Positions 9,099-16,831 of a stretch of DNA of 64,000 nt are shown here, one piece after another. The DNA is from Cohnella endophytica. GTDB taxonomy: Bacteria > Bacillota > Bacilli > Paenibacillales > Paenibacillaceae. A model generated the notes under the pieces. That model searched no databases, was not told where the DNA came from, and worked only from the letters and a program-made list of their open reading frames with translations. Position 1 is the stretch's first letter, and each line of letters begins with the position of its first letter. The translations under genes and the position numbers were made by a program. The stretch is from positions 186,001 to 250,000 of the forward strand of contig NZ_RBZM01000002.1 in assembly GCF_003628305.1 (NCBI RefSeq), given 5' to 3'.

Positions 9099-9154
9099 GG
9101 AATCCCTCCTGCTTCATGATTCAATCATATCGGAATGACCCCGGGATGGACTAC

Positions 9155-9167
9155 CCAAAGGATTTGG
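9155..9167. promoter_or_regulatory. Short inverted repeat upstream of the importer operon
   Basis: CCAAA and TTTGG flank three bases in the region between the YesN-type regulator gene and the permease operon. Its position suits an operator for the neighbouring AraC-type regulator, but this is inference from location only. Confidence 0.3.
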
Positions 9168-9191
9168 CACAAAATCATATAAAAATTAGCG

Positions 9192-9230
9192 TAAAAAAAC
9201 GCTTGCATTTCCCTTTCAGGAAGCAAGCGT
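9192..9230 (-). terminator. Terminator of the YesM/YesN-type operon
   Basis: ACGCTTGC and GCAAGCGT form the outer stem with further TTCC/GGAA pairing inside. On the minus strand it is followed by seven Ts. It separates the regulator operon from the importer operon, so the two are independently transcribed. Confidence 0.85.
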
Positions 9231-9248
9231 AGCAAATATGTCCGATGA

Positions 9249-10784
9249 TCACGATTTTTTGTAACCCGTCGGCGACGTGCCCACGTATTTGCGGAATTTG
9301 ATGTGGAAATAATCGACGTTGGCGTACCCGACTTTCTCCGCCACTTGGTACACTTTTAAACCTTGCTCAATCAATAGTTTCGCTTGTTCCATCCTGACTT
9401 TATCGAGATACGTATTAAAATGCTCTCCGGTCACTTGTTTGAACAGTTTGCCTAAATACGCGCTATTGTAATTGAATAATTCCGCCAGCTTCTCAAGCTT
9501 CAGATTCTCGGCGTAATTACGATGAATGAAATCCAGCACGCGCTTGATCAGCGTGTCGGAGCCTCCGTTGTCCACCGTTCCCGCCATTCCCTCCGCGATC
9601 GCGGACAAGCGGTCGATTAGCGCTAAATAGCGGGTTTCCTTATAGATTTCCACCATGCTCGCCCGCAGCTCGATGCTGTGCATCTCCGAGCGGTCGCGCG
9701 TGAGCTTGTCCAAGACGGTGGAAAACAGTTGCACGAACCGGGTCTTAATCTCCTCTTCCGTGCTGCCCTTGCGTACCATTTCCTCGGCCGCATGCTGAAT
9801 AAAACGCCTCACCGAGTCCGAATTACCCACTTCAAGCGCTAAATACAGCGTTCCCGCCGCGTCCGCGAACAGTTCATCCAGCGAATCCGCGTCATCCTCC
9901 CGTACATGCGTCGCCGTTTCGCGATCCGCCCGGGAGATCGTGCCTTTCTCCAGAAAAAAACGATTTTGTATCCGATCGAGAGCGATCTCGTAAGAAACGG
10001 CTATCTCTTCCAACCGCCCCGCTTCGCCTCCCGACACAGCGAATATATCGATCACGGGCTGCTCGCACGAATCCCATATTTCCTTGTACAAGCTTCTGCG
10101 CTGCTTCTCGTCCCCGAGAGCTCCTTTCAAGAGAACGCCGACATAAGGCGGCATAGAGAACGCGGCTCCCCTATCGCGGTTGTCGAACAACTCGGTGAGC
10201 TTATGTTTGATTAATGTGTGAAGCGCTGGCACCATCTCGTTGCTCGTGACGGGCTTAATGAGCATCACTTCGAATGAGTCCCATTGCAATTTCCGTTCCA
10301 ATTGCGCGTAAGCGGCAGACGGCAACTGCTCTCCGGACAAAAAAGCAGCCAGCAGAGAATCCAGCCGGAGCTCGGGTTCGTCTTGCCGATTGACTTTGTC
10401 GAACCGCGCCGAATCCATCTCGGACCGTAGTTGATCCAAATATCCGATCAGTTCGTCCTCGTCTACGGGCTTGAGCAAATAGCCGTCGATGCGGTACGAG
10501 ATCGCTTGTTTGGCGTATTCGAAATCGGCATAACCGCTTAAGATCAGCACGCGCATGTCAAGCTCCAAGCCGCGAATTTGGCGGATCAGCTCCAAGCCGG
10601 TCATGCCGGGCATCCGGATATCGACGATCAACAGATCGGGACGCAATTGGTTGCACTTCTGCAATGCTTCCTGGCCGTTCGCCGCCATGTCGATAACCTC
10701 GTAGCCCAATTCCTGCCAAGGTATAAGCGTACTCAGCCCTTCGCGAATCGTAGGTTCATCGTCGACGAGCAATACTCTATACAT
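9249..10784 (-). CDS. Response regulator, YesN-type with AraC DNA-binding domain
   Basis: A 511-residue regulator. Residues 1-120 are a receiver domain with the acidic pair D8/D9, phospho-acceptor D55 in LLIVDIRMPGMTG and the lysine in YLLKPVDEDEL. A long middle region links to a C-terminal AraC helix-turn-helix pair (LEKLAELFNYNSAYLGKLFK; VAEKVGYANVDYFHIKFRKY). YesN-type regulators activate adjacent sugar importer operons after phosphorylation by the paired kinase. I chose ATG 10784 over the TTG at 10799 because GGAGGGG lies at the right distance. It overlaps the 3' end of the kinase gene by 8 bp, implying translational coupling. Confidence 0.93.
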   Translation of the reverse strand: MYRVLLVDDEPTIREGLSTLIPWQELGYEVIDMAANGQEALQKCNQLRPDLLIVDIRMPGMTGLELIRQIRGLELDMRVLILSGYADFEYAKQAISYRIDGYLLKPVDEDELIGYLDQLRSEMDSARFDKVNRQDEPELRLDSLLAAFLSGEQLPSAAYAQLERKLQWDSFEVMLIKPVTSNEMVPALHTLIKHKLTELFDNRDRGAAFSMPPYVGVLLKGALGDEKQRRSLYKEIWDSCEQPVIDIFAVSGGEAGRLEEIAVSYEIALDRIQNRFFLEKGTISRADRETATHVREDDADSLDELFADAAGTLYLALEVGNSDSVRRFIQHAAEEMVRKGSTEEEIKTRFVQLFSTVLDKLTRDRSEMHSIELRASMVEIYKETRYLALIDRLSAIAEGMAGTVDNGGSDTLIKRVLDFIHRNYAENLKLEKLAELFNYNSAYLGKLFKQVTGEHFNTYLDKVRMEQAKLLIEQGLKVYQVAEKVGYANVDYFHIKFRKYVGTSPTGYKKS

Positions 10785-12561
10785 GGAATTCCCCTCCAAG
10801 CGGTATCGTGAATGTAATATGGGTTCCGACGCCCGGCTCGCTCTTGAAAACTAGTCCATGCTCGCTGCCGAAGGTCAACTGAAGGCGCAAATGAACGTTG
10901 CGCAGACCGATCCGATTGTTCTCGTCGTCCTCCGTTTCGTTCATCGAAGTCGTCAATTGCGCGATTTTGTCGGCCGACATCCCTTCTCCGTTATCGAATA
11001 CGTCAACGCGGATCAGATTACCGTCCATTTCCGCTTTCACGTACACGATGCCGCCTTCGGTTTTGTTCTCCAATCCGTGAATGACGGCATTCTCCACGAG
11101 AGGCTGAATGATCAGCGGCGGAATGTTCGTATCGCCCGCTCGAGGATCGATAAGCAGCGAATATTGAAGCCGATCTTCGTAACGGAATTTCTGAATGTCC
11201 AAATAACAACGTACGATATCGATCTCGCTCGATAGCTTCGTCATTCCCGTTCCGATTTCGATATTCCTGCGCATAAGCTTGCCCAGCAGGCGCACGACCT
11301 GGGAGATTTCCTTCTCCCCCTTCAAATGCGCTTTCATCCGAATCGATTCCAGCGCGTTGAAGAGAAAGTGAGGATTGATCTGACTGGCCATCATCTTCAG
11401 TTTAATCTCGTTCTGCTTAGATTCGAGCAGGTTTTTCTGGCGGTTGGACTCCTGGACTTCCGCCACCAAGCCGTTAATGCTCGCAACCATCGCGTTGAAC
11501 TGTCTCGACAGCTGGCCGATTTCGTCTTTGCCGTCGATCTTTAAGGCGATATCGAGATTTCCCGTGGCCACTTTGGATATATGCTTGCTCAGACGAAGCA
11601 TCCGCTTGGACAAAATCGTCGCCACGGCGTAAATGAGGATAATGGCGAGCACCAAACTAGCCGAAATGACCATAAGAGCCAGAACGTTGATCCGATTCGC
11701 GTCCTTCACGATCGAAGCGATGGAAAATACGGATATGATCCGCAACGCGTTCATGCTGGATTGAGGCATTATGGGCTCGATCAGCACGCGCGACTCGTTC
11801 CCGTCCACGTACGCGTCGAATGATCCCCCCTGTTCCATAATGACGTCTTTCTGGAAGTCGACGTCCGCCATCGTTTTGCCGACCATACCCGAACGGTTCG
11901 CGGCCACGATCGTATTGGAATCGTCTACGATCATCGTCTCGAACGATTCTTGGCTTAAGATGCTATTTAACATTTCCATGTTCAGGTTGATCGACAGAAC
12001 GCCGTTCGATCCTTGCTCGGGGAAGTTGACTTTGCGTACGAGGCTCAAATATTTTTTGTGGTCCCTATCATCCTCCAGATAGTACCAGCTGATCATGCCG
12101 TTCGTGCTGTTAAGCGCTTTCTGATACCAAGCGGATTGAACGATCGCCTGCTCGGGCTGGACGAATTCCCAGTTGTCGAGCAGCGTCGGATTGTCCATAT
12201 AGAAACGAATATTCGATACTTCCTTGTATAACCTGCGGTTTTCCTTAAAGTCCGTATAGTCACGGTAGGCTTGAACGAGATCGTAGATGTTTTCGTATTT
12301 GCGCGTGGCGACGGCTCCGAGACGTTCGTCGTTAGCCAACCTGTAAGCGCTGTCGATAGCGACATTCATGAGCTCCGCGGTACGCGCTTTAACGCGTTGG
12401 ACGTTCGTTAACGTCTGATCCGTCGCGTTTCCGAGCGCCATATTGCGTAATTCGTTCGTCAGCAGAATGCCGACGACAAGTACCGGTATGAAAACGACGA
12501 CGATAAAAGACAGGAACAGCTTCGTCCGCAGTTTCATGTCGTTCAGCGCGCGAAATAGCAT
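10777..12561 (-). CDS. Sensor histidine kinase, YesM-type
   Basis: A 594-residue membrane kinase. Transmembrane helices near residues 15-36 and 290-312 flank a large extracellular sensor region (probably a dCache-type fold), followed by a HAMP linker, the His_kinase block SQINPHFLFNALESIR with phosphorylatable H398, and an ATPase domain with LVENAVIHGLE and VFDNGEGM. It should phosphorylate the YesN-type regulator encoded just downstream. The ligand may be the sugar itself or a binding-protein complex. The ATG at 12561 follows AAGGGGG by 7 bases. It is divergent from the GH3 gene across about 210 bp, which probably holds both promoters. Confidence 0.93.
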   Translation of the reverse strand: MLFRALNDMKLRTKLFLSFIVVVFIPVLVVGILLTNELRNMALGNATDQTLTNVQRVKARTAELMNVAIDSAYRLANDERLGAVATRKYENIYDLVQAYRDYTDFKENRRLYKEVSNIRFYMDNPTLLDNWEFVQPEQAIVQSAWYQKALNSTNGMISWYYLEDDRDHKKYLSLVRKVNFPEQGSNGVLSINLNMEMLNSILSQESFETMIVDDSNTIVAANRSGMVGKTMADVDFQKDVIMEQGGSFDAYVDGNESRVLIEPIMPQSSMNALRIISVFSIASIVKDANRINVLALMVISASLVLAIILIYAVATILSKRMLRLSKHISKVATGNLDIALKIDGKDEIGQLSRQFNAMVASINGLVAEVQESNRQKNLLESKQNEIKLKMMASQINPHFLFNALESIRMKAHLKGEKEISQVVRLLGKLMRRNIEIGTGMTKLSSEIDIVRCYLDIQKFRYEDRLQYSLLIDPRAGDTNIPPLIIQPLVENAVIHGLENKTEGGIVYVKAEMDGNLIRVDVFDNGEGMSADKIAQLTTSMNETEDDENNRIGLRNVHLRLQLTFGSEHGLVFKSEPGVGTHITFTIPLGGEFHV

Positions 12562-12772
12562 GAAGCAGCCCCCTTCCGTTACGAGAATTCCCGATCAATA
12601 AACTACATTAAGCTTTATTGTCCGCCTTGTAAATATTTTCGACAACTAATTATGAACGGATTATTGCGCCAATTTGCCCGGTATTTTCGATGTTCCCCGC
12701 ATGTTAAAATCGTTAAAAACAGCGGCGCGGCTATTCGCCATGCCGTCAATCGTTCAATCGGGAGCTGATCGC

Positions 12773-15592
12773 ATGTCGGAAAAACACGAATATCCATTCC
12801 AAAATCCAGATCTTCCATTAGATCAAAGAGTCGAAGATCTCGTATCGCGCTTGACGCTGGACGAGAAAATCAACCTCATGTGCCAATACCAAGATGAAAT
12901 TCCCCGCCTCGGCATCAAGCCGTATAAGCACGGAACCGAAGCGGCGCACGGCATGGCTTGGCTTGGCGAAGCGACAAGCTTCCCTCAGCCCATCGGGCTC
13001 GCGTGCACTTGGGATACGGAGCTACTGCAACGTATCGGCAGCGCGATCGGGGACGAAGCGCGGGGCTTCTATAAGCGTAATCCGGCGATCAACGGATTAA
13101 CTCTCTGGGCGCCGACCGTCGATATGGAACGCGATCCGCGCTGGGGCCGCACGGAAGAAGCGTACGGGGAAGATCCGCATCTGACGGGCAAACTCTCCTC
13201 CGCTCTCGTTCGCGGCCTGCAAGGCGACGACCCTTTTTACTTGAAAGCCGTAGCTTCGTTGAAGCACTTCATAGGAAATAACAACGAGATCAACCGGGGC
13301 GATTGCTCGGTCAGTATCGATCCTCGCAACATGAAAGAGTATTATTTGAAGGCGTTCGAAATTCCGTTCAAGGAAGGCGGGGCCAAGTCGATGATGACCG
13401 CCTACAATTCCGCGAACGGCGTCCCCGCGAACTTGAATACGGACGTAAATACGATCGTGAAGCAGGAATGGGGCATGGACGGATTCGTCGTCAGCGATGC
13501 CGGGGACGTTCTTGGCACAGTGAACGATCATAAATACGTCGATACTTACAAAGAAGCGGTCGCCTTAACGATCAAAGCAGGAGTAGACAGCATTACCGAC
13601 GATCACGACATCTCGAAACAAGCTATTCGCGATGCGCTCGCGGAGAGAATGCTGACGGAGTCGGATCTCGACCGCGCGCTTAGGAATACGTTCCGCGTTC
13701 GCTTCCGTCTCGGCGAATTCGATCCGGACGAACGTAATCCCTACGCTTCCATCGACGAATCCGTCATCCTGAAGCCCGAACATGTCCAGCTTTCGCTCGA
13801 AGCCGTCCGCAAGAGCGTCGTCCTTCTGAAAAATGACGGCTCCCTCCCACTACAAGCGGATAAATTGAGCAAAGTTGCGGTCATCGGACCGCTCGGGGGC
13901 AAAGTGTATCGCGACTGGTACAGCGGAACATTACCGTACGCGATTACTCCGCTTGAAGGCATTATGAAGCAGTTGTCGGCTTCCGGTCAATCCGTCCGAT
14001 TCGCCAGCGGTTGCGATCACGTCAAATTGAAAGCGAAAGCGAGCGGAAATTACGTGGGTTTATCCGCCGATGAGAAACGGACGCTTGTTGCGGACAAATC
14101 GATCGCGGACGAAGCGGAAACTTTCGAGGTGACCGATTGGGGCTGGAACGGACATACGTTGATTTCAAGCTCCAATGGTCGCTATCTTACGACGGACGAC
14201 GAACGCGTGACCGCCTCCTCGGAGCATATCTGGGAGTGGTTTACTAAGGAAATGTTCCATGTCAGGCATGATCAGGGCGGGGCCGCGATCACGACGTGGA
14301 ACGATCGGCCTATCCGCGTCGATAAAATGTCGGGGGAATTGTCCGTGCAAGACGGCTCTCCTCGCGACGCGGACGGCTTCGAATTCGAGAAAGTCGAAGA
14401 CGGAATTCGCGACGCGGTCGACGCTGCCCGCGAATCGGAAGTCGCCGTCGTGTTCGTCGGCAATCACCCGCTTATTAACGGCAAAGAAACGATCGACCGA
14501 CCTGATCTTACGCTCGCCGAATCCCAAGAACGCCTGATCAAGGAGGTCTACGCGGCGAATCCGAATACGATCGTCGTTATCGTAGGCAGCTATCCTTTCG
14601 CCATCCCTTGGGTAGACGAGCATATTCCCGCCGTCCTTTATTGTTCCCATGCCGGACACGAAATCGGAACCGCTCTAGCGGACGTCCTGTTCGGAAAGTA
14701 CAATCCTGCCGGAAAGTTGAACATGACTTGGTATTCTTCCGTCGATCAGCTTGGCGAATTCATGGATTACGACATCATCAAGAGCGAGCGCACCTACCAG
14801 TATTTCACAGGCAAACCGCTCTACCCTTTCGGCCACGGCCTTTCCTATGCTTCGTTCGAGTATGATGAATTCCAACTGGATGCAGATCGAATTGCCGAGA
14901 GCGGGACCGTAAAGGCGAAGCTTCGCGTAAGGAATACGGGCACGATAACCGGCGAAGAAGTAGTCCAACTGTATACTCATGTTGAAGGTTCACGCGTGAA
15001 ACGTCCTTTACGGCAGTTACAAGCTTTCCGCCGAATTAGCTTATCGGCGGGAGAATCCGCTATCGTCGAATTTCAGTTGCGGGCAACCGACTTGACCTTC
15101 TGGGATGTAACGCGGGAGCGTTTCTGTTTGGAGCAAGGAAATTGTCACGTCTGGATCGGCGCTTCCTCTTCCGATATCCGGTTAACGGGTACGATTGCGG
15201 TAGAAGGCGAACAGGTGCCCGCACGCAATCCGCAAGCTACCATCAAAGCGATCAATTACGACGACTACGAAGGCGTAATTATCGGCGAGAACACCGAAGG
15301 CGGCAGCAGCGTCATCGCAGTGGCGCCGACTGCATGGATCCGGTTCGACGACGTTGCCTACGGATCAGGAGTAACTTCCTTTAATGCAAGGGTATCGGGT
15401 AAATACGGAGCCTGCATAGAGATTCGGCGCGGAAGTCCGACGGGGCCTCTTGTGGGCAGTTGCGAGCTCCTAAACAAGGAATCCGGGTGGCATACGGTTT
15501 CCTGCCGCGCAGAGCTCCATGAAGGAACGGAGAGCCTTTGTCTCGTTCTTAAAGGCGAGCTTCGGATCGGTTCATTTCAATTTTTCTCGTAA
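12773..15592 (+). CDS. Glycoside hydrolase family 3 with inserted trefoil-like segment and CBM6-like tail
   Basis: A 939-residue GH3 enzyme (beta-glucosidase or beta-xylosidase type). The N-terminal barrel has KHFIGNN and the nucleophile aspartate D242 in GFVVSDAGDV. The alpha/beta sandwich domain is interrupted (about residues 415-540) by an insert containing LISSSNGRYLTTDDERVT, which resembles a fascin-type beta-trefoil repeat; family members more often carry a PA14 insert at this place. The fold resumes with VAVVFVGNHPLING, then a fibronectin-III-like domain, then a C-terminal CBM6-like module (WIRFDDVAYGSG to the end). No signal peptide is visible, which is odd for a protein with binding modules. 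The start is ATG 12773 with GGGAG 8 bases upstream; earlier in-frame starts lack a site. Confidence 0.9.
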   Translation: MSEKHEYPFQNPDLPLDQRVEDLVSRLTLDEKINLMCQYQDEIPRLGIKPYKHGTEAAHGMAWLGEATSFPQPIGLACTWDTELLQRIGSAIGDEARGFYKRNPAINGLTLWAPTVDMERDPRWGRTEEAYGEDPHLTGKLSSALVRGLQGDDPFYLKAVASLKHFIGNNNEINRGDCSVSIDPRNMKEYYLKAFEIPFKEGGAKSMMTAYNSANGVPANLNTDVNTIVKQEWGMDGFVVSDAGDVLGTVNDHKYVDTYKEAVALTIKAGVDSITDDHDISKQAIRDALAERMLTESDLDRALRNTFRVRFRLGEFDPDERNPYASIDESVILKPEHVQLSLEAVRKSVVLLKNDGSLPLQADKLSKVAVIGPLGGKVYRDWYSGTLPYAITPLEGIMKQLSASGQSVRFASGCDHVKLKAKASGNYVGLSADEKRTLVADKSIADEAETFEVTDWGWNGHTLISSSNGRYLTTDDERVTASSEHIWEWFTKEMFHVRHDQGGAAITTWNDRPIRVDKMSGELSVQDGSPRDADGFEFEKVEDGIRDAVDAARESEVAVVFVGNHPLINGKETIDRPDLTLAESQERLIKEVYAANPNTIVVIVGSYPFAIPWVDEHIPAVLYCSHAGHEIGTALADVLFGKYNPAGKLNMTWYSSVDQLGEFMDYDIIKSERTYQYFTGKPLYPFGHGLSYASFEYDEFQLDADRIAESGTVKAKLRVRNTGTITGEEVVQLYTHVEGSRVKRPLRQLQAFRRISLSAGESAIVEFQLRATDLTFWDVTRERFCLEQGNCHVWIGASSSDIRLTGTIAVEGEQVPARNPQATIKAINYDDYEGVIIGENTEGGSSVIAVAPTAWIRFDDVAYGSGVTSFNARVSGKYGACIEIRRGSPTGPLVGSCELLNKESGWHTVSCRAELHEGTESLCLVLKGELRIGSFQFFS

Positions 15593-15641
15593 ATAGCCTA
15601 TACTCCTAGTGAAGACTGATAATATGAAGGAGGCACTTTCC

Positions 15642-15950
15642 GTGGGCAAGCAATCGATCATACATTCCGTAATCTTTAATCTGAAGCATCCGAAAGGATC
15701 CGACGAGGAAATCAAATTTTTGGCGGACGGGCGCTCCATCCTTTCATCAATACCCGTCGTTCGCCATTTCAAAGTTTATCGGCAGAGCAGTCCGAAAAAC
15801 GATTACGCTTTCGGATTCTCCATGGAGTTCGCGAACGCGGACGACTACGAGGCCTATAATGTCCATCCGTTGCACCGGAGCTTCGTCGCCGAGCGATGGG
15901 AGACGGAAGTCGAACGCTTCCTCGAGATCGACTACGAGGACATAGATTAG
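15642..15950 (+). CDS. Dabb-family protein (stress-responsive A/B barrel)
   Basis: A 102-residue protein of the dimeric alpha-beta barrel (Dabb) type: an N-terminal strand IIHSVIFNLKHP, a middle HFKVYRQSSPKNDYAFGFSM and a C-terminal Y-x-x-HP-x-H block (YNVHPLHRSFV) that is typical of the family. Function is not settled for most bacterial members; plant relatives include cyclases and stress proteins. I chose the GTG at 15642 because AAGGAGG (15627-15633) lies exactly 8 bases upstream; a GTG at 15609 and ATG at 15624 have no such site. It follows the GH3 gene by 49 bp and may be transcribed with it, which could hint at a sugar-related role. Confidence 0.8.
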   Translation: MGKQSIIHSVIFNLKHPKGSDEEIKFLADGRSILSSIPVVRHFKVYRQSSPKNDYAFGFSMEFANADDYEAYNVHPLHRSFVAERWETEVERFLEIDYEDID

Positions 15951-15972
15951 CTAATAAGCAATAGAAGCAGAA

Positions 15973-16015
15973 GAGCCATGCCGCGGGATCGATTACGATC
16001 TTCGTTGCATGGCTC
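15973..16015. terminator. Hairpin between convergent Dabb and 88-residue genes
   Basis: GAGCCATGC and GCATGGCTC form an outer 9-bp stem, with an inner GATCG/CGATC pairing. It lies between two converging genes and probably ends both transcripts, although T tails are short. Confidence 0.55.
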
Positions 16016-16031
16016 ATCATCTATGTATCGC

Positions 16032-16298
16032 TTATTGATATTGGGCTTTGGCCGCGATTACGAATTGCTCGAAGAAAGCGTCGTCTTCTTCCAGCAGTTC
16101 GTCTACCGCTTGAATCTCCTCTTCGCTACCGGGTTGATTACTGAAATTCAGAGCATAGCTCCAATTGTTCCTGCCGTTGTTGCTTTGGATCGTGACCTCG
16201 TAAGGCTGCTTATGATTCTCGACCTCGAATTGCACGATTCCAACGTATCCGGATTCTTCGTCTTGGCTCGCTTTTACGCTTAGAATATGAACTTTCAT
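16032..16298 (-). CDS. Small acidic protein of unknown function
   Basis: An 88-residue soluble protein without signal or membrane segment. The N-terminal half is predicted beta-rich (VHILSVKA, GIVQFEVENHKQPYEVTIQSNN) and the C-terminal half is strongly acidic and helical (GSEEEIQAVDELLEEDDAFFEQFV). I do not recognise a family. The gene has an excellent GAGGAGGTGA site and diverges from an XRE-type regulator gene; one of two matching palindromes lies between its candidate -10 and its start, so it is probably under that regulator's control. Confidence 0.7.
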   Translation of the reverse strand: MKVHILSVKASQDEESGYVGIVQFEVENHKQPYEVTIQSNNGRNNWSYALNFSNQPGSEEEIQAVDELLEEDDAFFEQFVIAAKAQYQ

Positions 16299-16318
16299 CC
16301 GCTCACCTCCTCATGAGA

Positions 16319-16335
16319 AGATACATTATGTATCT
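16319..16335. promoter_or_regulatory. Palindromic operator 1 for the XRE regulator (predicted)
   Basis: A perfect 17-bp palindrome AGATACAT-T-ATGTATCT. Its core, GATACA-TTA-TGTATC, matches operator 2 except for one spacer base. It lies downstream of a consensus TATAAT (minus strand, 16358-16363) and just before the ribosome binding site of the 88-residue gene. Confidence 0.7.
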
Positions 16336-16395
16336 ATTAATTGCAACATTTTATTTGATTATAAACAGAATTGTAGGAAAACGCTTCCCCACCTA

Positions 16396-16424
16396 TTGAC
16401 ACGATACATTTTGTATCATAAATT
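16396..16424 (+). promoter_or_regulatory. XRE gene promoter with operator 2 in its spacer
   Basis: TTGACA (16396-16401) and TAAATT (16419-16424) are 17 bp apart. The spacer is almost entirely the palindrome GATACA-TTT-TGTATC (16403-16417), so a bound repressor would block RNA polymerase. This predicts negative autoregulation. Confidence 0.7.
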
Positions 16425-16464
16425 ACTAATAGAACGTTTATCAGGTGTCAAGGAGCTATTCCAT

Positions 16465-16812
16465 ATGAGAATGGGAGAACGACTGCGGGAGTTGCGGCTT
16501 CGCCGAAAGATCTCACAGGAGGAAGTCGCCAGACATATCGGTATTACCCGTTCGGCTTATAGCCATTACGAGATTAATAATAGGCAACCCGTATACGAGA
16601 CGTTAATCAAACTGTCGGCCTATTTCGACGTGTCGCTCGATTATATTATCGGCGGCAGCTCATCCAAATCTACGCCCGATCATAGCGTCTCGCCGGATAC
16701 CCGGGAAATTCTGACCTTGTTCCAGCTCATGAGCCAGGAGCAAAGGAAGAAATCGATTCATCTCATGACCGATCTTATGCGCCAAGATCACCGGGTAGAC
16801 GGAAGCGTGTAG
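16465..16812 (+). CDS. XRE-family transcriptional regulator
   Basis: A 115-residue DNA-binding protein. Residues 1-65 form a Cro/CI-type helix-turn-helix: LRELRLRRKISQEEVARHIG, then ITRSAYSHYEINNRQPVYET and the closing segment LSAYFDVSLDYIIGG. The remaining 45 residues form a short helical tail, probably for dimerisation. The start is ATG 16465, nine bases after AAGGAG; upstream in-frame starts would run through the promoter. The gene diverges from an 88-residue protein gene and both promoters carry the same palindrome, the arrangement expected of an autoregulated repressor controlling one neighbour. The inducing signal is unknown. Confidence 0.88.
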   Translation: MRMGERLRELRLRRKISQEEVARHIGITRSAYSHYEINNRQPVYETLIKLSAYFDVSLDYIIGGSSSKSTPDHSVSPDTREILTLFQLMSQEQRKKSIHLMTDLMRQDHRVDGSV

Positions 16813-16831
16813 CGTCAGCGGGCTCTACTGG

